Source: Austropuccinia psidii (lineage: Eukaryota; Basidiomycota; Pucciniomycetes; Pucciniales; Sphaerophragmiaceae). From it: DNA of 64,000 nt. The stretch covers positions 70,745,491-70,809,490 of the forward strand of contig JALGQZ010000001.1 in NCBI GenBank assembly GCA_023105745.1, given 5' to 3'. Made by a program: the position numbers and the translations under genes. Numbering within the stretch: position 1 is the first letter of the stretch; each line of letters begins with the position of its first letter. The notes beneath the pieces were generated by a model, which did not search any database, was not told where the DNA came from, and was given only the letters and a program-made list of their open reading frames with translations. Positions 33,763-45,529 of the stretch are shown here, one piece after another.

Positions 33763-36700
33763 ATGGACAGGGAGTGTCTGAACCAAGACATCAACAAATT
33801 GTTTGATGCCTACCATAGCTTAAAGCCCCAACCACAAGGCCAAGCTATGGAGAATCCATATCAACCAGATGACATCAAACCAGATGCCATGTTGTTGAAT
33901 AAGGCAAGATCTCCATCACAATACCAGGATGGAGATGGCATGTCTTATTCAGAGAAGGAAGCCTTGAAACAGCTTCCTGAGGCCTCAAACTGGCCCAAAT
34001 TCTCTGGATCAGGAGAATATGATCATATGGAACTCATAGATTATATTGATGGACTCTTCATTAATGTACCAAGCATACCAGATTACTGGATTACTGCTAG
34101 ACTGAATACTGCATTTAAAGGTCATGCAAGTATATGGTACACTGAAATGAAAGAAATCCATGGCAGAAGAAATTGGCCATGGTGGAAGAGTCAAATAATC
34201 CAAAAGTACAGTAATGGAACTGGGATATGGCAAAAGACCATGTCATTTGAAAATGACAAATACTCTGTGGACAAAGATCCATATGAGTGGTGTCTCAGAC
34301 AGTCTAAAAGACTTAAAGCCATTGATCCTCAAATGAAAATTCAAATGAGGAATCATAAACTTCTGACACAACTGCCAGGAGAACTAGAGCATGCAGTAAA
34401 GTGCAGATGCAACCAAAATTGCACTCTAGATGATATAGCCAATACCTTACAAGACATAAGGAAAAGGACAAATATAGGGAAATTCACCCCATATAGAAGC
34501 AGTAGTTTCAAGGAGAAACAACCTTTCAGGGTGCAGTTTAAAGACAAACCCAGAGAAAGAGTGGCAGAAGTGGCAAAGAAGAAGAATTCTTGTCACAATT
34601 GTGGTTCAACAGACCACTATGCCAACAACTGTCCAAAAGCAAAGAAGAAAGTCTATGCTATAGAAAAAGTCCCTGAAGAAGAACCTCCAACAGAGGATTC
34701 TGAATCAGACTCTATGGGAGATGCCATCAGAGAACTATCTGATGATGATCAAGACCTAAGAGAGGAACTTCTAGTGGAATACCAAGAGGAAACCCCATTG
34801 GAAATCCAGGATATACAGTTGGAAGCAGGCATGCCACAAGACACTGCCAACAAGAACTTGTGTAAACATACACAAGATGCACAAACATTCCTGGTTACAC
34901 CAACCAAAGGAATGGCATATATACATGGAACAGCCACAAAAATGACTGTATGTATTGACAATGCTCAGCACCCACTGATCATTGACAGTGGAGCACACTG
35001 CTCCATAGTGGCCAGAAATTATCTGGATAACCACTTCCCAAACTGGGAGAAAGAACTCTTTCCCACCAGGGCAAAGAACTTTAAGAGTGCATCTGGAAAG
35101 ATGACCTCTATTGGGACAATTATCAACGAGATAATTATACCCCACAGAAAAGGTAATATCAGACTCAAACCAGAGTTTGTAGTGCTTGAAGATGCCCACA
35201 TCCAAGGGTTTTTACTGGGAACAGATTACCAGAGGATGTATGGCATAGATATTTAAAATAGTAAAAATAGGCATATTACCATTGGTACTAACAAGGAAAA
35301 GAAATTTTCTCTTGATATATACCAGATATCTTCTCAGGACCCACTGGAAGAACTTCAGAAAGAATTCAGAGAGGGACAGTTTAGCACTACCCTCACCAGT
35401 AAACAAAAGCTAAGTTTACTGAAGATGCTGAGGAAGAATAGACCAGCATTTGCCATTGGTGAAGAACCATTAGGCAAGATCAAAGGCCATGATATATAAC
35501 TATATCTGGATGTAGAAAGGCCTTATCCACCCATGTTAAGGAGACCTCCTTACCCAGCAAGTCTGGAGACCAGGAAAGAGATTGAGAAACATATCAATGA
35601 ACTCCTGGAAATGGATGTCATTAGGAAGATTGGACATAATGAAATAGTGGAAATCACCACTCCTGTCCTAATCACCTGGCATGATGGCAAGTCTAGATTA
35701 TGTGGAGATTTCAGAGCCCTGAATAACTACACAAAAGCAGACAGGTACCCTATACCAAGGATACCTCATGCCTTGGATAAGCTAGCCAAAGCCAAATACA
35801 TAACCAAGATGGATTGTATGAAAGGCTTCCACCAAAATGGAGTTAAACCAAATTCCATGAAATTACTCAGAATAATATGCCATATGGGCATATATGAATA
35901 CACCAGGCTGCCATTTGGCATCAATAATGCACCAGCCCACTTCCAAAGGATGATGGACACCATATTTCAAGAAGAAATGATGGAAGGCTGGATGTTAGTG
36001 TATATTGATGATATCATTATATACTCAGAGACATGGGAAGACCATGTACAATACATAGACAGAGTGCTAAGTAAATGTACACCCATCAATCTGAAAATTT
36101 TACTTAACAAGTGTAATTTTGGCCAATAAGAGCTACTAGCTCTAGGACACAAAGTCTCAGGCCTTAGTCTGGCAATTGACCAGAACAAAGTAGCAGCAGT
36201 ACTGCAAAAGCCAGTACCAAAGAACATCAAAGAGATGCAATCTTTCCTTGGATTTTCTAGCTACTATAGAAACCACATCAAAAACTTTGCCCACATAACT
36301 AGTAGTTTATATAAGTTATGCTCAAAGGATGTAGTTTTTGAAATAACCAAGGAAAGGAGGGATTCATATGAGAGGATCAAATATGAACTCACAAATGCAC
36401 CTGTGCTCATCTTGCCTGACTTTGAACTACCATTCAAGTTATATATAGATGCAGCATGCAGCCAAGGCTTGGGAGCAGCCCTTCACCAAAGACAAATTGT
36501 GGATGGTGAACCAAGAGAAGGTGTAATATGTTACATCTCCAGGCAGCTAAAAGATTCAGAAGCTAGGTATGGGGCCACCCAGACAGAATGTCTATGTCTA
36601 GTCTGGGCTCTAGAAAAACTCCATTATTATTTGGAGGGTGCAGTCTTTGAAGTCTACACAGACTGCACAGCCTTGAAGTCTTTACTAAACATGAAGACTA

Positions 36701-37245
36701 CTAATAGACACATGCTGAGATGGCAAATAGCCATCCAGGAGTATAGAGGGAACATGACCATCATATACAAAGAAGGTAAAAGCCATACCAATGCAGATTT
36801 CCTTAGCAGATGGCCACTGGACAATGTCAAAAGCAATCCAGCTTATGACCCTGAAGTTGCTGCAAAAATTCCTATCCATTTTATGGAAATAGATAGGAAG
36901 AAGAACTTCAGATTCTCTGAATGGGCACCAGGGAGTGGTACCCTTGACAGTGGAAACACTGATTCAGAAGGGACAGAAACCCCCATACTGGGAATAAGTT
37001 CCTCAGCACTGCACAATGAATTTTTCAATGCAGTGCTGAAATCATATGCTAAACACAAACAGTGTAGCATACTACTCCAACTCCTTCAACAAAAGTACAG
37101 GAGCCCAGAACTGGAAACCCAGCTGGAGGAACCCTGGTTGAGGGCCTATAAGGACAATAAATTCTTCCTTATAGATGGCCTGATTTATCACAGAGAAAAG
37201 CACACCAGTGCACTCACAGTGATAGACAGAGACACATTTCTTTAA
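33763..37245 (+). pseudogene. B2 Gag C-terminus, zinc knuckle, protease, RT, RNase H (broken)
   Basis: Colinear with B1 27006-23269. It contains the CCHC knuckle ([14 protein letters not shown], about 34591-34632), protease (IIDSGAHCS, about 34980), RT with YIDD at about 36004, and RNase H. Stops relative to B1 are TAA 35254-35256 (Tyr codon), TAA 35497-35499 (GAA to TAA) and TAA 36127-36129 (CAA to TAA). A one-base loss near 37231-37237 shifts the frame before integrase. Catalytic residues themselves are preserved, so decay looks recent and random. The changes are not dominated by C-to-T, so they give no sign of repeat-induced point mutation. Confidence 0.92.
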
Positions 37246-37274
37246 TCCTGCAGGAATGCCATGACTGCCCCTAC

Positions 37275-38585
37275 ATGGGACACATGAGTGAAGACAGGAC
37301 TAAAGAAAGGGTAGCAAGCACAGCTTGGTGGCCCAAGTGGGAGCAAGAGTTGAGTGAATACATCAACACTTGTGAAAGATGCCAAAAGGCAAATAGAAAG
37401 CATGGGAAGAAATATGGGTTGCTCCAACACATAGAAGAACCCAAACACCCATGGGAAACCATCAACATGGACTGGGTCACAGGACTTGTCCCAGGAGGCA
37501 AGGAAAACTACAATGCCTGCTTAATCATAGTTGATAGGTTCAGCAAGAGCATGAGATGTCTACCATGCCATAAAGAGGACACAGCCATGGACACTGCCCT
37601 GTTATTTTGGAATAACATCATATCCACCTGTGGAGTCCCTAAGATCATAATTAGTGACAGGGAGCCAAAATTCACATCTAAATTTTGGACCAATTTATAT
37701 GACATGCTTGGCACCAAGCTTGCTTTTTCCACAGCTTACCATCCACAAACAGATGGCCTAGCTGAGAGGATGATCCAAACAATGGAGGACATCCTCAGGA
37801 GGTTCTGTGCCTATGGCATGGAATACAAGGACCATGAGGGATATACCCATGATTGGGTCACCCTCTTACCAGCAGTCCAACTGGCCTATAATACAAGCCA
37901 GCACTCTATCACAGGAAAAACACCTGCACTGGTAGAGAAAGGGTGGAATCCCCTTTTGCCTGTGGATCACTTGAAGAAAAATCTTCTGACCATCCACCCC
38001 ACAGCCAAAGACTTCCATGATATGTGGAAGAAAGCCTGTGATACTGCTGCCGAATGCATAGCTGAGGCCAAAGAGTATAATAAGCAAAGGTGGGACAAAT
38101 CACATATGGAACCTGACTTCAAGGAAGGGGACCAGGTGTTAGTGTCTACACTAAACTTTAACAATCTCAAAGGACCCAAGAAAATGAGTAACTCATTTGT
38201 AGGGCCCTTCACTATCATTAAGTTGATAGGGAAGAATGCAGTAGAGGTCAAGCTCACTGAGGAGTTTTCTAGGAAGCACCCAGTCTTTCCAGTAAGCCTA
38301 GTCAAACCATACTTCCAAACAGAAGAGGATAAATTCCCCTCCAGGAAGAAGAACATCACTCCACCAGAAATAGTGGAAGTAGAAGACTCTCCTGGACCTG
38401 TGAGTAAAATCATCAGGGCCAGAAAAATCAGACTCAATGGGAAGGATCAGAGACAATATCTAGTCAGATTCAAGAACCAGACAGCTGACAAAGACAAATG
38501 GTTGGCAGAAGATGCCATACCAGATGGGAACCTTCATCTAAGGAGATTCAGAGCCTCTAGGAGGACTGAACAGTCTCATCAATGA
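37275..38585 (+). pseudogene. B2 integrase (frame open, separated from the rest of pol)
   Basis: A 436-residue open frame starting within the zinc-binding HHCC segment ([21 protein letters not shown]). It has the same DD35E core as B1 ([27 protein letters not shown]) and the same chromodomain-like end. Here the sequence [10 protein letters not shown] reads through the point where B1 is frameshifted. It is in a different frame from RT because of the upstream one-base loss. Confidence 0.9.
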
Positions 38586-38598
38586 TGAGCCTTTTTTA

Positions 38599-38609
38599 GA
38601 GGGAGGGTA
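38599..38609 (+). promoter_or_regulatory. Polypurine tract of B2
   Basis: GAGGGAGGGTA directly precedes the 3' LTR start TGTCAG, as in B1. Confidence 0.75.
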
Positions 38610-40038
38610 TGTCAGCCTGTGACTCAAAACCAGAGCACAAGCATGACAGCCAAAATACCATAAACCAATGGTATAGCCAAAATACCACCAAAACATGGAG
38701 CTGAGCCAAATTAGCTCAAAAGGTATCAGAAGAAGGAGGAAACTCACCTCTTTCTGAAAATATAAGTCCCATCACCATAGGACAAGAAATAACAAAGTTA
38801 TTCCTGCCCAAAGTTATTGCTGAGCATAAACCTTAATTTTCACCTCTCATCTAAAATCTAGAAGGAGAGGCTTAACCCCATCAAATGGGTATTCAAAATG
38901 AAGCTCTAACCCAGGGCTATCCAATGGTACCAGCCAAACTGAGCTAGCACCAGTATTACTTGAGTTATGGTCAAATTCAGACCAAATAAGGGTGAACAAA
39001 ACATTCACCTCTCATCTAACTTTTACAGTTTTAGTGTGAGATACCTAAAGTGGGGTCTTTTTGGAAAGAGCACAATCAGGGCTATCTGATGGTGCCATCC
39101 ATTTCCTCATAACTCAACTACAACAGAAGTTATTGGCCAAACAAGCTTAATACAGCTTTTGACCAGACCACGCCAATGTACAAAAATACTTGTACATGGG
39201 ATAGCTTTGTCATATTTAATGATAACCATGTCAAGTTGGGTACCATTGTGTAGAGCTCATACAGAGCTATTCAATGAACCAACGTTGAGCTTGATATCTC
39301 AAAAACTGACAGAGTTATGACCATTTTAAGGTCAAAATCCCACCTGCTGTCAGATACAGCCTTACCATGGGATAATATCCCATAACCATGAATATGAGGT
39401 GTCAAATAGACAAGGAAGCATGTTTTTACTTCAATACCTCATATTTCAGTCAATACTGGGGTCCCATACAGTTTCTGTACAGCATTCTACGCGTCATACA
39501 CGTCAGAATCAGGCTGTGAGGTCCCCAGATGAAACTTTTCACCCTGTATTGGTGAAAACTGCCCAGATGTGGTTTCAAAACCACATCTGAGCCCAATACA
39601 GGGTATACAGGCTGTTTGCAAACCACAAGTCTGTCATAGAGAGTGAAAAATCTTCACTTCCTCTACGTGGAAAGGTCTAGCAGCCTTTCCACCTCAATTT
39701 TAGGATAAAAGGAGAGCTTTTCACAGCCAAAAGCCTTTCCTCATCCTGCTCTTGAATAACCTACGTAGTAAATTGTCAAAAACAGTTTTACTCTTGGTTA
39801 AATAATCAGGTATAATTATAATCTTTAATTATTGTAGACTTTATTATTGTAATCCAACAGATAAAGCCTGCACCCAGGGTTCTCAATAGTGCTCACCACC
39901 ACTATTTCTCAATAGTAGAACCCTCTTATTTTATTATAAAACCTTTATAAATATTTTTAATCATTTTCTGCCGTGTCACATACATAGTTAAAGTTGTAAT
40001 TAGCCTAGTTATACCTTTATCATAGTATCATCCTGACA
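38610..40038 (+). repeat. 3' LTR of B2 (1429 bp)
   Basis: It runs TGTCAGCCTGTGAC... to ...ATCATCCTGACA. It includes the 15-bp segment (near 39837) missing from the 5' LTR, and the hairpin at 39541-39604. Only 478 bp of B1 leader separate it from the oppositely oriented 5' LTR of B1. Confidence 0.96.
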
Positions 40039-40496
40039 ATGACAGTGTAATTGAATTAACAATTTCACGTCAAAAATACAGCTTATGGTGTCCTGTCACA
40101 CTGTTTGTGTGTCAGTATCCCTCAGATACACTTGTGGTTTGCAAGTGTATTCTGTAAAAGTGGTTTGTATACAAGTGTTATTGAACTAATAATACACTTG
40201 ACCACACCTCAACTGATGGTTTTTCAGTCAGAGGTGTCCTTATTCAGTCAAGAATACAGGACTTTATTAGTGGCTTATGTGTTTTTATATGCAAAACACA
40301 CCAAAAATAAGAAATTACTGTGGGTCTTAACCACGTAAAAAATACTCTTATATTATGAGTATATAAAAAAAAGGTAAAAATATATAAAATATATATATTT
40401 AAATAGAAATTACGCCTAAAAAGGATAAAACAATGTGTTAATAAGTCATAAAAAAAGAGAAAAGACTTACTTGTAAGGTCCAAAAAAAAGTCAAAA

Positions 40497-40516
40497 ACAC
40501 GGCCAGGCCCCCAAAA
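40497..40516 (-). promoter_or_regulatory. Candidate primer-binding site of B1
   Basis: The minus strand after the 5' LTR reads TTTTGGGGGCCTGGCCGTGT, identical to the site in B2. The matching tRNA is not identified. Confidence 0.45.
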
Positions 40517-41948
40517 TGTCAGGATGATACTATGATAAAGGTATAACTAGGCTAATTACAACTTTAACTGTGTATGTGACACAACAGAAAATGATTTTAA
40601 AAAAAGATTTATAAAGGTTTATAATAACATAAAAGGGTTCTACTATTGAGAAATAGTGGTGGTGAGCGCTATTGAGAACCCTGGGTGCAGGCTTTATCTG
40701 TTGGATTACAATAATAAAGTCTACAATAATTAAAGATTATAATTATACCTGATTGTTCAACCAAGAGTAAAACTGTTTTTGACAGTTTACTACGTAGGTT
40801 ATTCAAGAGCAGGATGATGAGAGGATTTTGGCTGTGAAAAGCCCTCCTTTTATCCTGAAATTGGGGTGGAAAGGCTGCTAGACCTTTCCACATAGAGGAA
40901 GTGAAGATTTTTCACTCTCTATGACAGGCTTGGGGTTTGCAAACAGCCTGTATACCCTGTATTGGGCTCAGATGTGGTTTTGAAACCACATCTGGGCAGT
41001 TTTCACCAATACAGGGTGAAAAGGTTCATCTGGGGACCTCACAGCCTGATTCTGACGTGTATGACGCGTAGAATGCTGTACAGAAGCTGTATGGGACCCC
41101 AGTATTGACTGACATATAAGGTATTGAAGTAAAAACATGCTTCTTCCTCTATTTGACACCTCATATTCATGGTTATGGGATATTATCCCATGGTAAGGCT
41201 GTATCTGACAGCAGGTGGGATTTTGACCTTAAAATGGTCATAACTCTGTCGGTTTTTGATATATCAAGCTCAACGTTGGTTCATTGAATAGCTCTGTATG
41301 CGCTCTACACAATGGTACCCAACTTGACATGGTTATCATTAAATATGACAAAGTTATCCCATGTACAAGTATTTTTGTACATTGGCGTGGTCTGGTCAAA
41401 AGCTGTATTAAGCTTGTTTGGCCAATAAATTCTGTTGTAGTTGATTTATGAGGAAATGGATGGCACCATCAGATAGCCCTGATTGTGCTCTTTCCAAAAA
41501 GACCCCACTTCAGGTATCTCACACTAAAACTGTAAAAGTTAGATGAGAGGTGAATGTTTTGTTCACCCTTATTTAGTCTGAATTTGACCATAACTCAAGT
41601 AATACTGGTGCTAGCTCAGTTTGGCTGGTACCATTGGATAGCCCTGGCTTAGAGCTTCATTGTTAGTACCCATTTGATGGGGTTAAGCCTCTCCTTCTAG
41701 ATTTTAGATGAGAGGTGAAAATTAAGGTTTATGCTCAGCACTAACTTTGAGCAGGAATAACTTTGTTATTTCTTGTCCTATGGTGATGGGACTTATATTT
41801 TCAGGAAGAGGTGAGTTTCCTCTTTCTTTTGATACCTTTTGAGCTAATTTGGCTCAGCTCCATGTTTTGGTGGTATTTTGGCTATACCATTGGTTTATGG
41901 TATTTTGGCTGTCATGCTTGTGCTCTGGTTTTGAGTCACAGGCTGACA
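40517..41948 (-). repeat. 5' LTR of B1 (1432 bp)
   Basis: The minus strand runs TGTCAGCCTGTGAC... to ...ATCATCCTGACA. It carries the 15-bp segment near 40712-40728 that is absent from the 3' LTR of the same element. The hairpin at 40954-41017 has a perfect 12+12-bp inner stem here (CAGATGTGGTTT / AAACCACATCTG). Confidence 0.96.
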
Positions 41949-44912
41949 AGGAAGATCCAGAAGAGATTGAAGCTGTGCTGAAGGTAGAGTCCCTCCTGCT
42001 TATCACAAATATTTGGATGTATTCTCCAAGGTGAAAGCAGAGAAACTTCCTCCACACCACGCCTGTGATCATCATATCAAACTGGAGGGTCTTCTACCTC
42101 CAGTTGGTGTTATCTACTCTTTATCAAAAAATGAGTCAGAAACACTGCAGGCCTACATTTCAGAGAATGCAGAGAAAGGTTTCATCAGGCCAAGCTCCTC
42201 TTCAACAGGAGCACCTGTCCTCTTTGTTAAGAAAAAGGATGGTGGCCTTTGTTTGTGTGTTGACTACCGCAAACTTAATGCTGTCACTAGGAATAACAGG
42301 TATCCTGTTCCTCCAATGAATCAGCTGCTTACCATCTTTAACGGTGCTACTATCTTCTCCAAGATAGATTTGTGTGGTGCTTATCACCTCTTGAAAATCA
42401 AAGAGGGGGATGAGCACTTAACTGCCTTTAGAACTAAATATGGTGGTTATGCCATTTGGCTTGACCAATGCTCCTTCTTGATTCTAGAATCTTGTCAATG
42501 ATATCTTTGCAGATTTCTTGGATATTTTTGTGGTAGTATACTTGGATGATATTATGGTCTTCTCTAGTTCTCAGGAGGAACATGTCAAACATGTGGCCTC
42601 TGTCCTCCAAAGACTGAGGGACAATAATCTGTTTGCCAAAGCCTCAAAGTGTGTATTCCATGCCTCAAGTGTGGAATACTTGGGCTATGTTGTTTCAAGT
42701 GAAGGCCTCAAGATGGATTCTTCCAAAGTTCAGCAAATCCACAATTGGCCTCAGCCAAAGAACATCAAATCACTCCAATCTTTCCTTGGCTTTGCCAACT
42801 TTTATCATTGTTTCATTAAAAATTATTCCAAAAAAATCTCTGCTCTCACTTCCCTCCTTAAGAAAGATTCTCCTTTCATCTTCAATGAGGAAGCTCTTAG
42901 TCAGTTTCAAATACTCAAAGAAGCTTTCATCACTTCCCCTATCTTATCCCATTTCAATCCTTCTCTACCAACTATTGTAGAGACTGATGCTTCTGATTAT
43001 GCCTTGGGTTCTGTACTGAGTCAGGTGAATGACTCAGGAAAGCATCCCATTGCATTTTATAGTTGCAAGCTCCTCCCAGCTGAGCTCAACTATGAAATTC
43101 ATGACAAGGAACTCCTTGGCATAGTTTGGGCTCTCAAGTGCTGGAGAGCCTTTCTTCTTTCTCTTTCTGATTCCTTTGAAGTCTTGACAGACCACTCTTC
43201 CCTTCAATACTTTATGTCCTCCAAAGTCCTTACTCGCCGTCAAGCCCGTTGGGCTGAGTTTCTCTCTGAATTTCACTTCTCTATCACTTACCGCCCAGGC
43301 AGACTGGCCACTTTACCAGATGCCTTGTCACATCAGGACAATGTGTACCCAGAGAGGGGGGTGGACTTCATCAGCAAGAATCCTCAAAACTTTCATCAAG
43401 TTCTCAAGCAAAATGAAATCAAAGAGTCAATATTTTTCTCAATCAAAGTTTAAGTTTTCTCAGATTTAGTTGATCAAATTCAGAAGGCACTATGGCAAGA
43501 CAAAGATTATAAGCAAATTATCAAGCAATTAGCAAGAGGTGAATCAGTCTCAGATTATACTCTTGAGGCTCAAGCCAAATTGTTATTATTCAAGGATAGA
43601 GTAGTCATCCCAAGCAATCATAAACTTCAATTGGATATCCTTCAAAAGCATCATGACTCACCGTTGGCTGGCCACCCTGGTCAGGACAAGACCCTCAAGC
43701 TCATCAAGAGGAATTTTTATTGGGCTGGCATGAATCAGATTATAAAGGACTATGTGTCCTCATTTCAGCAATGTTCAAGAAACAAGAACATTCATCATAA
43801 GAAGTTTGGATTACTTAAGGCTCTTCAAATTCCATCTCGTCTTTGGAATTCACTATCAATGGACTTTTTCACTCAATTGCCTGTGTCAAGAAACTTTGAT
43901 TCAATTTTAGTAGTTGTAGACAGATTCTCAAAAATGGCAATATCTATTCCAACTTATTCAACAATCACTGCTTTGGACTTAGCTCAACTCTTTATTAGTC
44001 ATGTATTTTCCAAACATGGTCTTCCAATAAGTATTGTTAGTGATAGAGGTTTGTTATTTGCTTCATCATTTTGGACTCAATTGTGTCAGCAGCTCAAGAT
44101 ATCAAGAGATCTTTCAACTGCCTTTCACCCTGAAACAGATGGACAGACAGAGAGGGTAAATCAGATTCTAGAACAGTATCTTCGGATTTATGTCAGTTAC
44201 CATCAAGATGACTGGCACACCTGGCTCCCTCTGGCTGAATTTTCCTATAATAATGCAGAAAATTTGTTAACAAAACAGTCACCATTTTTCACCATTTATG
44301 GAAGAAATCCCAGCTTTGACTCAATCCACATTTCTCAAGATACACCTGCTGGAAAGTTATCAACAAAACTCCAATCAGTACAGCAAGTTGTCAAAGAATA
44401 ATTAGAATCAGCAATAAAGTGTTTTAAGAAGTATGCAGATGGAAATAGAGCAATTCCACCTGATTTCCAACCTGGGGACAAAGTATGGCTAGCTTCTAAG
44501 AACATCAAGACAACAAGACCCACCAAGAAACTTTCAGAAAGATGGTTTGGACCCTTTGAAGTTCTCAAGAAGATTGCCAGCCATTCATATCACCTCAAGT
44601 TGCCTCAACAATGAAAGTCAGTTCACCCTGTCTTCCATGTGTCTTTTTTAAAACCAGTGAAGCAGTCAACTATCCCAAATCATTGATTGCCACCACCACT
44701 AGTAATAGTGGAAGAGCAAGAAGAATGGGAAGTGGCTCAGGTTCTGGACTCAAAACTCAAGAGAGGTACATTATGGTATCTAGTGGAGTGGAAAGGATTC
44801 AATGAAGACCCAGAAAGAACAACTTGAGAACCATCTTCCAACCTTGTCAAGGATTTTCACACTTTGTATCCAGACAAGCCTGGCCCAAATGCCTCAAGAG
44901 TTTGATTTATGG
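41949..44912 (+). pseudogene. Element A pol: RT, RNase H, integrase, chromodomain (broken)
   Basis: This is the continuation of A pol after B1. RT begins near 42010 (FSKVKAEKLPPH), and RT YLDD at 42539-42550 is intact. RNase H has ETDASDYALG and YEIHDKELLG. Integrase has PLAGHPGQDKT, SMDFFTQLP, IVSDRG and HPETDGQTERVNQ. A chromodomain follows (EEWEVAQVLDSKL, WYLVEWKGF, about 44720-44850). Lesions are a deletion of about 14 nt near 42450 compared with D (after GGTTATG), stops at 43451-43453, 44399-44401 and about 44613, and two further stops in the chromodomain region. It is non-functional. Confidence 0.92.
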
Positions 44913-45529
44913 TGCTTGGTGGGGATTGGAGTTTATGAAAGTTTAGAAGGCCTTGCAACATCAATACCCTCGGATTTGGACCTTCAATCAAGATATGGCC
45001 AAATTCCCTCTTTCCTTTTGATTCTTTTTCTTTCTTTCACAATTATTATTCCAAATTATGCCATTGAATATTACTCAAGACATTCTTTATCTCAAAATCA
45101 TTTGTGGAAAAGTTTTCTATTCTGTTATGATGCTTGGTGGGGAGTGAAAGCTATGAAAGTAAGTTCCATCTCCTGGTATGCATCTCTGAGGGTTCTACTT
45201 CTTGTAAAACAACACCTTTGCCACTCCGTGAGCATCAAATGTTTGGTTTTATCCTTTTCAGGAAAATTATGGCCAAAATCAAGCAGCTCACCACAAGAAG
45301 ATCAATCCTCAGAAGCTTTATTTATTCTATTTTCTTTACTCCCTTTTTCTCTCAATTCTTTCTTTATTTTTATTTCATTTCATTTTCTTTGACTTGTATG
45401 ATTTATTTTTTATTTCTTGTTTCAAAAGCAGTATTCATCACTCCCACATCATATTTGAAGAGTCAATTCATTCAATAATCAAATAGAAAAACACTAGTGA
45501 TGGTAAAGACCAGCTACAGATAATCCTCA
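44913..45529 (+). other. Non-coding 3' internal region of element A
   Basis: It corresponds to the D region 3077-3720. The block around ATGCTTGGTGGGGAGTGAAAGC at 45127 repeats a motif at 44908, about 219 bp earlier, so part of this stretch seems duplicated. A GTAAGT lies at 45160. Frames on the plus strand are hydrophobic and unrecognised, and I do not support a gene on that strand. Confidence 0.5.

Larger units (their letters stand above)
28543..40038 (+). mobile_element. Element B2: same family as B1, plus strand, inserted in the B1 leader
   Basis: LTRs at 28543-29955 (1413 bp) and 38610-40038 (1429 bp) are flanked by the exact duplication ATGAC (28538-28542, 40039-40043). The B1 leader sequence is continuous across the insertion, as shown by B2's own leader at about 30410-30440. 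B2 contains the 1838-bp solo LTR C. Without C it is about 9.65 kb, the same as B1. Three in-frame stops and one frameshift break its pol, so B2 is more decayed than its host copy. Confidence 0.97.
28422..40470 (-). other. Leader intron of B1, split by insertion of B2
   Basis: The donor GTAAGT begins at 40470 (minus strand), 46 nt after the 5' LTR. The acceptor TTTTGATTCAG ends at 28422. Without B2 and one copy of its target duplication the intron would be about 550 nt. B2 (28543-40038) sits inside it in the opposite orientation, so it may not by itself break any B1 reading frame. Joining yields ...ACAA|TGGAAGAA, which contains an ATG absent from the unspliced sequence. Confidence 0.62.
20777..41948 (-). 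mobile_element. Element B1: Ty3/Gypsy element, minus strand, inserted in A and split by B2
   Basis: The 3' LTR lies at 20777-22194 and the 5' LTR at 40517-41948 (both read on the minus strand). The flanks carry the exact duplication AGGAA (20772-20776, 41949-41953). The target is element A between protease and RT, and the A sequence is continuous once B1 is removed. Without B2 (28543-40038 plus 5 bp) B1 is about 9.67 kb. Its coding capacity is nearly intact: one apparent homopolymer frameshift in integrase, plus a frame offset between the Gag and Pol frames that B2 shares. LTRs differ by very roughly 2 percent plus a 15-bp indel. Confidence 0.96.

Noticed and set aside
33763..38585. Repeat-induced point mutation as cause of B2 decay
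   Set aside because: Of the three stops only one is a clear C-to-T change (CAA to TAA), one is GAA to TAA, and substitutions overall do not look transition-biased towards T.
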